Positions 6,987 through 12,337 of a DNA stretch of 20,982 bases are shown here, in pieces. The notes under the pieces were generated by a model. That model was not told the DNA's origin. It saw nothing but the letters and a program-made list of their open reading frames with translations, and made no database searches. The DNA lies in the IMG/VR virus record IMGVR_UViG_3300035181_001326, positions 1 to 20,982 of that record; one strand, written 5' to 3'. The translations under genes were made by a program, and so were the position numbers. Source of the DNA: a virus. The number at the start of each line of letters is the position of its first letter. Position 1 is the first letter of the stretch.

Positions 6987-7004
6987 AATATATTCCTTTT
7001 AAAT

Positions 7005-7211
7005 TTACCAATCTGTATAGTTAGTAATATCTATTTCAATTCCATTTATAATTAAAGTAATATTATTACCAATACCTGTTTGGGTTTCTTTTATTCTATA
7101 ATTTGTTTTATTAAGAATTATTGATTTAAATAAATCAAAATCAATTAATACCTTTTCTTTATTTATTTTATCTTTACTATTTTCTTTCACTATTTCTTCA
7201 ATTTGACTCAT
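7005..7211 (-). CDS. Hypothetical protein, 68 aa, sharing its N-terminus with the next gene
   Basis: A 68-residue protein starting MSQIEEIVKENSKDKI, then a segment that may form beta strands (GIGNNITLIINGIEIDITNY near 46-65). About 27 bases around the start (ribosome site plus first seven codons) are duplicated at the start of the following gene. It overlaps the end of the upstream gene by 14 bases, so the two are probably translationally coupled. Function unknown. Confidence 0.72.
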   Translation of the reverse strand: MSQIEEIVKENSKDKINKEKVLIDFDLFKSIILNKTNYRIKETQTGIGNNITLIINGIEIDITNYTDW

Positions 7212-7476
7212 TATATATTCCTTTATAATATTTTTTATAAATTAACTCAGAATATATATATTGTTTAATTGACTCCAACACTAAATCTTTATACTTGTAA
7301 TTATCTTCTTTAATTAAATTAATACAATCTCTTATTTCTTTTAAAATTATATTAAAGTCTTTATTATCTAACATTTTTGTAATTTCTATTCTTTCACTAT
7401 CTCTTAATAACGATAAATATTTTATTAATTTAATTAATATTTTATAATTTAAGTATATTTCTTTAATTTTATTCAT
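7198..7476 (-). CDS. Hypothetical protein, 92 aa
   Basis: A 92-residue, Lys/Ile/Leu/Tyr-rich, probably all-helical protein (LIKLIKYLSLLRDSERIEI near 16-34; LVLESIKQYIYSELIYKKYY near 66-85). The amphipathic helices contain charged residues, so a membrane segment is unlikely. The start has an AAAGGAGT ribosome site on the minus strand. It is the second gene of the operon driven from 7718-7745. Function unknown. Confidence 0.72.
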   Translation of the reverse strand: MNKIKEIYLNYKILIKLIKYLSLLRDSERIEITKMLDNKDFNIILKEIRDCINLIKEDNYKYKDLVLESIKQYIYSELIYKKYYKGIYNESN

Positions 7477-7488
7477 TTTGATACTCCT

Positions 7489-7689
7489 TTATTTTTTAAG
7501 AATATTAATTTCATAATCAAACGGACACTTTTTAGATTTAGGTTTTTCTTTATCTATAACACTAACATATTCACACATTAACATTTTATATCTTCTTTTC
7601 AAACCAAGTAATTCTTTTGTATGCCTAGTATATTCAAATAATTTTACTAATTCATTAATCTCTTGTAACAGTTCTACTTTTTTACTCAT
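7489..7689 (-). CDS. Hypothetical protein, 66 aa, first gene of second accessory operon
   Basis: A 66-residue protein with an N-terminal helical, coiled-coil-like half (KKVELLQEINELVKLFEYTR) and a basic middle (LKRRYKMLMCEYVS). No domain recognised. The ribosome site is AGAGGAAAAA before ATG. The promoter, leader and first two codons are nearly the same as those of the methyltransferase gene just upstream (direct repeat 7682-7771 against 8827-8916), so the two share expression signals. Function unknown. Confidence 0.75.
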   Translation of the reverse strand: MSKKVELLQEINELVKLFEYTRHTKELLGLKRRYKMLMCEYVSVIDKEKPKSKKCPFDYEINILKK

Positions 7690-7771
7690 TTTTATTTTTC
7701 CTCTTGTTATATTATATATTTTAAACTAATTTAAAATATTGTCAACTATTATTTTAAACTTGTTTTATTTA
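7682..7771. repeat. Left copy of a 90-bp direct repeat flanking the DPPY methyltransferase
   Basis: This segment matches 8827-8916 with about 5 mismatches in 90 bases at a constant offset of 1145. It contains the start codon, ribosome site and promoter of the 66-residue gene plus the last 23 bases of the methyltransferase gene. Confidence 0.85.
7718..7745 (-). promoter_or_regulatory. Repeated accessory promoter, copy 3
   Basis: On the minus strand TTGACA (7740-7745), 16 bp, TAAAAT (7718-7723). The spacer ATATTTTAAATTAGTT is identical to that of copy 1. It drives the four-gene operon 7689 to 6849. Confidence 0.77.
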
Positions 7772-8834
7772 ATTCATTATCTATTCTTGATTTACTTATA
7801 TCTAAATACTCTTGTGATAAGTCAATACCAACATAATTAAAATTTTCTCTTATTGCTGCTTTACCAGTGCTACCACTACCATTAAAAGGATCTAATATAA
7901 TTCCACCAGGTGGAGTTACTAATCTACATAAATAAGCCATTAAATTAGTAGGTTTAACAGTTGGATGATTATTAGCTGATGGTTTAGTAGTAAATTTATC
8001 TTCTACACTTAATTTTTTAAATCCATCTACTGTTGATTGTGTATTATTTCCATTATATATTTTACCTTTTAATTCAAAATTATCTAACCCATCATTTCTA
8101 TCTTTTTTACTTGCTTTTGCACAATAAAAAAATCTTGAATTGTCATTTGGAAAAATCTTTTTTACTTCTTCACTACCATCATGAATTAAATTTGCTGGCC
8201 ATCTACCTAAATCATTATTTGGATTGGTTACATCGTTTTTTATATCTTTATATTCAACTCTACAATCATCTATATTTAATCCACCAACACCCCATTTTAA
8301 TACATTTTCAGAAACTGTTTTTTCAGATAAAGGCTTCCTTGCTAATACCATTGGCTCATGTGCTGGTTTTAAAGCTGTCCCCCATCCATCCCATTGTTTA
8401 GCTTCTTCTGTTGATGGTTTTAATTTTCCTAATCTTTTTTTATCAATTTCATCATAATTTGTATCTCTATATACTTGAACTTCTTGTAATTTACCATCTA
8501 TTGCTTTACTAATATTTAAATTTTTTGGAAAGCCTGTACCATATAACCATAGCATTTGATCGCGTATTTCAAACTCACTATTTTCAATTGCTACTGCCAT
8601 ACGATGATAAGTTCTTGAACCAGAAAATGCTATTAAATGACCACCTGGTTTTAATACTCTAAAACATTCACTCCATAATTCTTCATTATAAGCAATTTTA
8701 GTTGAGTCCCAAGATTTACCCATAAAACCAAGTTCATAAGGTGGATCTGTAACTATACTATCAAAATGGTTATCTGGAAATTGCTTTAATTCTTCTATTG
8801 AGTTACCTTTTATTAATTTATATTTATTACTCAT
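7749..8834 (-). CDS. Adenine (or N4-cytosine) DNA methyltransferase, beta-class DPPY type
   Basis: A 361-residue orphan methyltransferase of the N6/N4 family (Pfam PF01555). The catalytic motif DPPY is at 30-33 (SIVTDPPYELGF) and the S-adenosylmethionine-binding region DPFNGSGSTG at 315-324, near the C-terminus; this order defines the beta class. Further family signatures are FRVLKPGGHLIAF (58-70), WLYGTGFPKNLNISKAID (96-113) and HPTVKPTNLMAYLCR (290-304). DPPY favours N6-adenine as product. The central 115-285 region probably holds target recognition; the sequence methylated cannot be read from it. No restriction gene is adjacent. It has its own promoter copy and an AGAGGAAAAA ribosome site. 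Its role is likely protection from host restriction or regulation. Confidence 0.95.
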   Translation of the reverse strand: MSNKYKLIKGNSIEELKQFPDNHFDSIVTDPPYELGFMGKSWDSTKIAYNEELWSECFRVLKPGGHLIAFSGSRTYHRMAVAIENSEFEIRDQMLWLYGTGFPKNLNISKAIDGKLQEVQVYRDTNYDEIDKKRLGKLKPSTEEAKQWDGWGTALKPAHEPMVLARKPLSEKTVSENVLKWGVGGLNIDDCRVEYKDIKNDVTNPNNDLGRWPANLIHDGSEEVKKIFPNDNSRFFYCAKASKKDRNDGLDNFELKGKIYNGNNTQSTVDGFKKLSVEDKFTTKPSANNHPTVKPTNLMAYLCRLVTPPGGIILDPFNGSGSTGKAAIRENFNYVGIDLSQEYLDISKSRIDNELNKTSLK

Positions 8835-8916
8835 TTTTATTTTTCCTCTTTTTATATTATATATATTAAGCCAATTTAAAATATTGTCAAGTATTATTTT
8901 AAACTTGTTTTATTTA
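8827..8916. repeat. Right copy of a 90-bp direct repeat flanking the DPPY methyltransferase
   Basis: This is the counterpart of 7682-7771. It holds the methyltransferase start, ribosome site and promoter, and continues into ATTATTTTAAACTTGTTTTA, which at the left copy encodes the methyltransferase C-terminus but here is intergenic and supplies the -35 box of the endolysin promoter. Confidence 0.85.
8863..8890 (-). promoter_or_regulatory. Repeated accessory promoter, copy 4
   Basis: On the minus strand TTGACA (8885-8890), 16 bp, TAATAT (8863-8868). The spacer differs from copy 3 by two bases. It is the promoter of the DPPY methyltransferase gene. Confidence 0.77.
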
Positions 8917-8933
8917 TTTTTTTATGTTATACT
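8905..8933 (+). promoter_or_regulatory. Endolysin promoter
   Basis: TTGTTT (8905-8910), 17 bp, TATACT (8928-8933), about 29 bases before the endolysin ATG. It diverges from promoter copy 4, and its -35 lies inside the duplicated 90-bp segment. Confidence 0.6.
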
Positions 8934-8961
8934 AATTATAGGAAAAATAAGGATAAAAACA

Positions 8962-9399
8962 ATGATAAACAGTAGAAAAATAGAAGATTTACATCCTATC
9001 GTTCAAATATATGCTAATCACTTTTTAGAAAAATGCAAGGAAGCAGGGATTGATTTATTAATAACATCAACTTATAGAGATGCTGAGAGTCAAAATGCAT
9101 TATTTAACCAAGGTAGAACAACACCCGGACATATAGTAACTAATGCTCGTGCTGGTTATTCTTTCCATAATTTTAAAGTAGCGATGGACGTTGTACCGTT
9201 AGTTGATGGTAAAGCTGATTGGAACTCTCCAAAATGGAGTCAAATTGGTCAAATTGGTCGGGGGGTAGGTTTGTTTTGGGGTCATGATTGGATCCATTTT
9301 AAAGAGATGGCACACTTTCAATATACTGGAAGAATTAATGACTATACAGAAGCAATTAAACATTTTAGAAATGGTGGTACATTAGAAGAAATAATTTAA
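8962..9399 (+). CDS. Endolysin, M15-family L,D-peptidase (VanY / L-alanyl-D-glutamate peptidase type)
   Basis: A 145-residue zinc peptidase that cleaves peptidoglycan cross-bridge peptides for host lysis. The family pattern is clear: STYRD (36-40), SFHNFKVAMDV with ligands H69 and D76, and the last zinc ligand H118 in MAHFQ, preceded by WGHDW (106-110). The start was set at ATG 8962, with an AAGGAT ribosome site; an upstream TTG at 8884 would prepend 26 hydrophobic residues but lacks a ribosome site and overlaps two promoters. The protein has no signal peptide, so it should need a holin. A holin candidate follows. Confidence 0.92.
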   Translation: MINSRKIEDLHPIVQIYANHFLEKCKEAGIDLLITSTYRDAESQNALFNQGRTTPGHIVTNARAGYSFHNFKVAMDVVPLVDGKADWNSPKWSQIGQIGRGVGLFWGHDWIHFKEMAHFQYTGRINDYTEAIKHFRNGGTLEEII

Positions 9400-9401
9400 T
9401 A

Positions 9402-9430
9402 TTGATTTTTTATATTTTACACGTTATAAT
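9402..9430 (+). promoter_or_regulatory. Holin gene promoter
   Basis: TTGATT (9402-9407), 17 bp, perfect TATAAT (9425-9430), 24 bases upstream of the holin candidate's ATG. A separate promoter here would allow holin and endolysin levels to be set independently. Confidence 0.65.
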
Positions 9431-9453
9431 AAAATATAAAAAAAGGATAAATT

Positions 9454-9741
9454 ATGGAAAATGATGAAGTTACACCAAATGAAGATTCACTAGAAGAAAT
9501 ACCGCAAGAATTAGAAGATCAAATGATAAAAGCTTGGTATAAAAGTAAAACCATTATAGGTAATGCTATTGTTGCAGTTCCTGGTGTTTTGTTTGAATTA
9601 TATAACCAATTATCAGACAATACATCAGATATATTGTCATATCTTAAATCATTAAACATGAATTATTATATTACTGCTATTATTATTATAGCCATCTTAA
9701 ATATAATTAATAGAAAATATACAACAAACCCTATTAAATAA
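9454..9741 (+). CDS. Putative holin
   Basis: A 95-residue protein with an acidic N-terminal 25 residues, a moderately hydrophobic stretch at about 34-48 (IIGNAIVAVPGVLFEL) and a strong membrane segment at about 70-86 (NYYITAIIIIAILNII), then a short basic tail. The small size, membrane character and position between endolysin and spanins support a holin that permeabilises the inner membrane. The AWYKSKTIIGN string before the first hydrophobic stretch is similar to that of some phage holin-like proteins. The ribosome site is AAAAGG. An antiholin or another small membrane protein remains possible. Confidence 0.65.
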   Translation: MENDEVTPNEDSLEEIPQELEDQMIKAWYKSKTIIGNAIVAVPGVLFELYNQLSDNTSDILSYLKSLNMNYYITAIIIIAILNIINRKYTTNPIK

Positions 9742-9748
9742 TTTTTAT

Positions 9749-10018
9749 TTATAGTTTATCTAAATATATTAAAAGAAGACGTAATTTTGCTATGTCTTCT
9801 TTTGTTCTAAATGAAAAATCTAAATTAACTATTAATTGAGTGTTATTATATAATGATACAGTGCCATCTTCTTCTTTATTAAAATTTATTATTGTATTTT
9901 CAAATCTTGCATTTGCATCTTTAACAAAATCAAATATTTCACATATAGCAAGCATACAGTTTAAATGATGTGCTTGACTTGATAAAGTGATGGCTTCTAT
10001 TATTTTATTATCAAACAT
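9749..10018 (-). CDS. Hypothetical protein, 89 aa, single minus-strand gene in the lysis region
   Basis: An 89-residue protein with no recognised domain. Its first half looks helical (IEAITLSSQAHHLNCMLAIC near 7-26) and the second half contains likely beta strands (TVSLYNNTQLIVNLDFSF). It has an AAGGG ribosome site. It sits between holin and spanin genes, on the opposite strand, and does not have the repeated promoter cassette of the other minus blocks; a TATAAT with a weak -35 occurs upstream (minus strand, 10033-10038). Its stop lies eight bases from the holin stop, so transcripts converge there. Function unknown. Confidence 0.75.
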   Translation of the reverse strand: MFDNKIIEAITLSSQAHHLNCMLAICEIFDFVKDANARFENTIINFNKEEDGTVSLYNNTQLIVNLDFSFRTKEDIAKLRLLLIYLDKL

Positions 10019-10074
10019 AAATAACCCTTTTTATTATATCATATATTAAAATATATAAAATACAATAAAAAAAT

Positions 10075-10103
10075 TTGTTTTTTATATATAAATAGTATAT
10101 AAT
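10075..10103 (+). promoter_or_regulatory. Spanin promoter
   Basis: TTGTTT (10075-10080), 17 bp, perfect TATAAT (10098-10103). The segment AATAGTATATAATTATAAA is shared with the portal promoter at 4627. Confidence 0.65.
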
Positions 10104-10121
10104 TATAAAAAAGGTTTTAAT

Positions 10122-10508
10122 ATGTCAATAATTTTATTAGTTTTAAAATATATTAGTGATTTTTTCTCAACAAAAATAGGTCAAATTATTCTTATTATAA
10201 TTTTATTAATATGTTCTATTATGTACTCTCATCATTTAGGTTATAATAAAGGCGTTATTTTTCAACAAAATATTGATAATATAGCACTAGATAAAGAATT
10301 AAAACAACAAGCATTAAAACAAGGTTTAATTCAACAAAAAGCAATTGAAGTAGTTAAAGCAGAGAAACAGATTGAAACAGTTTATAAAGATAGGGTTGTA
10401 ATAGTTAATAAATTAATACATGACAATCCTCAATTAAATAGTAAAGATTGCTCTATTAATAATACTGATTTAAAAACATTAAACGACTCATTGGATGCTA
10501 TAAAATGA
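10122..10508 (+). CDS. Inner-membrane spanin (Rz-like)
   Basis: A 128-residue protein with an N-terminal signal anchor at about 19-37 (IGQIILIIILLICSIMYSH), followed by a periplasmic helical region rich in Gln, Lys and Glu (KELKQQALKQGLIQQKAIEV) typical of i-spanins. After the peptidoglycan is degraded, such a protein pairs with an outer-membrane lipoprotein to fuse the two membranes. The 3' end overlaps the lipoprotein gene (ATGA at 10505-10508), as in many Rz/Rz1 pairs. The assignment combines topology, partner gene and context; sequence identity alone would be weak. Confidence 0.87.
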   Translation: MSIILLVLKYISDFFSTKIGQIILIIILLICSIMYSHHLGYNKGVIFQQNIDNIALDKELKQQALKQGLIQQKAIEVVKAEKQIETVYKDRVVIVNKLIHDNPQLNSKDCSINNTDLKTLNDSLDAIK

Positions 10509-10753
10509 TTAAAATTAGCCTATTATTAACACTTTTATTATCTAGTTGTGCAAATATGCCAAAAGTTGTAAATACAGCTACTTTAATTGCTCCAAATGAA
10601 ATTATGGAAGATTGCCAAGAATATATTAAACCAAAAGTTGGAACTCCTGCTGAATTTATAAATGTTATTATAGAAAATAAAAAAATATATGCTTTATGTG
10701 TTAATCAAAATAAAGCAAAAAAAGATTTTATTTTAAATGAAGAAAAGAAATAA
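10505..10753 (+). CDS. Outer-membrane spanin lipoprotein (Rz1-like)
   Basis: An 82-residue lipoprotein. It begins MIKISLLLTLLLSSCANMPK, with a signal peptide and lipobox LLSSC in which C15 would be lipidated after signal peptidase II cleavage. The mature chain is about 68 residues with two more cysteines (C37 and C65) and a Lys-rich tail. The start overlaps the Rz-like stop by four bases, implying coupled translation. It would act from the outer membrane as the o-spanin partner. Its presence shows that the host is diderm. Confidence 0.88.
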   Translation: MIKISLLLTLLLSSCANMPKVVNTATLIAPNEIMEDCQEYIKPKVGTPAEFINVIIENKKIYALCVNQNKAKKDFILNEEKK

Positions 10754-10776
10754 ATTAAATATATTTAAAATAAATA

Positions 10777-10805
10777 TTGACTTTTTTAAAATATAACCAT
10801 ATAAT
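10777..10805 (+). promoter_or_regulatory. Strong promoter before the non-coding RNA and capsid genes
   Basis: TTGACT (10777-10782), 17 bp, perfect TATAAT (10800-10805), one of the closest matches to sigma70 consensus on the + strand here. An eight-bp inverted repeat, ATAACCAT (10793-10800) and ATGGTTAT (10825-10832), straddles the -10 and the predicted start near 10812. Its half-site centres are 32 bp apart, about three helical turns, so it could be an operator. Confidence 0.75.
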
Positions 10806-10811
10806 CTATTA

Positions 10812-11100
10812 AGAAGAGTAGTAAATGGTTATGGAATACAGAGGATAACGCCAAACGAACATAACTTGTAATGCATAAGAATGTGGACAGATGCAACGGT
10901 GTGCGAATTATAGAGCCGGTCTAGGGTGTAATTAAAAGATATTGTGAATTTAGCCAAGCTTTTATATTGCATAAAGTCTGTAATAAAGTCAATTGCGACA
11001 GGGTATATTTTAATAAATATATTTTGATTGTTAAAAGATAAAGCGAAAAATCTTATAGGATTGCTTTGTCTTTAAGCTCTAGGGTATACAAATATAGATG
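10812..11100 (+). ncRNA. Putative structured RNA or long structured 5' leader
   Basis: From the promoter to the protease ATG at 11150 there is no credible gene on either strand (about 340 bases). Base composition departs sharply from the genome: I count 40 G+C in the 90 bases 10841-10930 (44%). Several helices can be drawn: TGCAT/ATGCA (10872-10876 with 10891-10895); AATTATAGA with TCTA and TAATT (10906-10914, 10920-10923, 10929-10933, GGGTG bulge, GCCGG loop); CTTTTAT/ATAAAG (10959-10976); TATATTT/AAATATA (11004-11021, four-base loop); and an 11-bp stem AAAGATAAAGC/GCTTTGTCTTT (11034-11044 with 11063-11073) enclosing AATC/GATT. ATACAGAG (10836-10843) could close the fold with CTCT and GTAT (11077-11087). 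No intrinsic terminator precedes the protease gene, so it may be a leader, or a processed RNA. I do not recognise it as tmRNA, RNase P, a known riboswitch or a group I intron. Confidence 0.6.
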
Positions 11101-11149
11101 AATTAAAAGAAGTACAAATAACTATAAAACAAACTAAAAGGGTTAAAAA

Positions 11150-12307
11150 ATGAAAATGAAACAAATTTACGGTGAGATTAATAAAACAGAACAACAAGAT
11201 GATGGTACAATTAAAGTATGGGGTTATGCTAGCTCTAACTCTATTGACTCTGATGGGGAAACTATAACATCTGATGCTTTAAAAAATGCTTTACCTGATT
11301 ATATGAAATTTGGTGCTGTCCGTGAAATGCATGGTAATAATGCAGCAGGTACAGCAATTGAAGCATCAGTTGGTGAAGATGGTAAAACTTGGTTTGGTGC
11401 TCATATAGTAGATCCAATTGCTGTATTAAAAGTTCAAACAGGAACATATAAAGGTTTTAGTATTGGTGGTAAAGTTTTAGAAAGAGATAATTTAAATAAA
11501 TCAGTTATAAAACAAATTAAATTAGTAGAAATATCATTAGTTGATCGTCCTGCTAATCCAGAAGCCATTTTTACAATGTTTAAAGCTGAAACTATTGACA
11601 AAGATATTAATATATTAGATAATGAAGAAAAGGAACAAATAATGGATAATAAAGAAGTTGTTAAAGCAGAAGTTGTTGTTGAAGAAGTTATTAAAGCAGA
11701 AGATAATACAGATATTAAAAAAGGTTTATCAGATGTAGCTTGGCTTGCTTCAATTGTTCAAGAATTAGCATATTTGCAAGAATGTATGGAAAATGAAGAA
11801 AAATACGAAAAAGATAACTCAACACTTCCATCTGATTTAATTGAAGTAATTAAAACATTAAGTAATATATTAGTAGCTTCTGCAAAAGAAGAAACTGATG
11901 AGTTGACAAGTTCAAATGATTATGTTAATATTGATAATGAAGATGATAGTGTTGCATATTCAGAAAAAAATACAGACTTAAATAAATCAGAAGAAATAAT
12001 TAATTTGTTAAAAGGTTATGGTTTAGAAGTTGTTAAATCAAAAGTAAATGAAGATTTAAACAAATTTGAAGTTTTAAATGAAGAGTTACAAAAAACAATA
12101 AAAATTAATGAAGATTTAGCAAAAAGAGTAAATGAATTAGAAAACATGCCTAAACCTGCAAAAGCTTCTTTAATGTCTATATCAAAAAATGAAGAATTAG
12201 GTATTACTAATGAATTTGAAGATGTAATATATAAATCTGGTTCAAATGAAATAGATGAAGTTGCAACAGCAATAAAGAAATCTCAAAAAATAAGAAAAAA
12301 CTACTAA
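11150..12307 (+). CDS. XkdF-like prohead protease with C-terminal scaffold-like region
   Basis: A 385-residue protein. Residues 1-145 match the phage serine protease type found in XkdF-like proteins: MKMKQIYGEI, GYASSNSIDSDGE (25-37), VREMHG with candidate catalytic H61, YKGFSIGG (100-107) with candidate S104, and LVEISLVDRPANPEAIFTM (125-143). The remainder, about 155-385, is acidic, lysine-rich and predicted helical (LNEELQKTIKINEDLAKRV near 310-328), as expected for an internal scaffolding region removed by self-cleavage. The gene stands directly before the major capsid gene. The ribosome site AAAAGGG is 7 bases before ATG. An internal scaffold-only start, ATG 11643, is possible but not evident. 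Confidence 0.88.
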   Translation: MKMKQIYGEINKTEQQDDGTIKVWGYASSNSIDSDGETITSDALKNALPDYMKFGAVREMHGNNAAGTAIEASVGEDGKTWFGAHIVDPIAVLKVQTGTYKGFSIGGKVLERDNLNKSVIKQIKLVEISLVDRPANPEAIFTMFKAETIDKDINILDNEEKEQIMDNKEVVKAEVVVEEVIKAEDNTDIKKGLSDVAWLASIVQELAYLQECMENEEKYEKDNSTLPSDLIEVIKTLSNILVASAKEETDELTSSNDYVNIDNEDDSVAYSEKNTDLNKSEEIINLLKGYGLEVVKSKVNEDLNKFEVLNEELQKTIKINEDLAKRVNELENMPKPAKASLMSISKNEELGITNEFEDVIYKSGSNEIDEVATAIKKSQKIRKNY

Positions 12308-12337
12308 AAATTTAATTTTATAAAAAGGAAATAAAAA

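Noticed and set aside
6843-7215. CRISPR-like repeat formed by the duplicated MSQIEEI leader
   Set aside because: Only two copies, each at a gene start with a ribosome site; it is a duplicated gene leader and not an array.
8033-8457. Two long + strand open frames opposite the DPPY methyltransferase gene
   Set aside because: Both lie wholly inside the minus-strand methyltransferase, are Leu/His/Tyr-rich as expected for antisense of AT-rich coding DNA, overlap each other, and have no ribosome sites.
8884-8961. Longer endolysin form starting at TTG 8884 with a hydrophobic N-terminus resembling a signal anchor
   Set aside because: No ribosome site, it starts inside promoter copy 4, and it overlaps the -35 and -10 of the endolysin promoter. 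ATG 8962 has a clear AAGGAT site.
10812-11100. tmRNA, group I intron or RNase P RNA as explanation of the non-coding region
   Set aside because: No tRNA-like domain with T-loop, no tag frame ending in Ala-Ala, no recognisable intron core strings, no RNase P core, and the downstream protease gene has a complete N-terminus, so it is not an interrupted exon.
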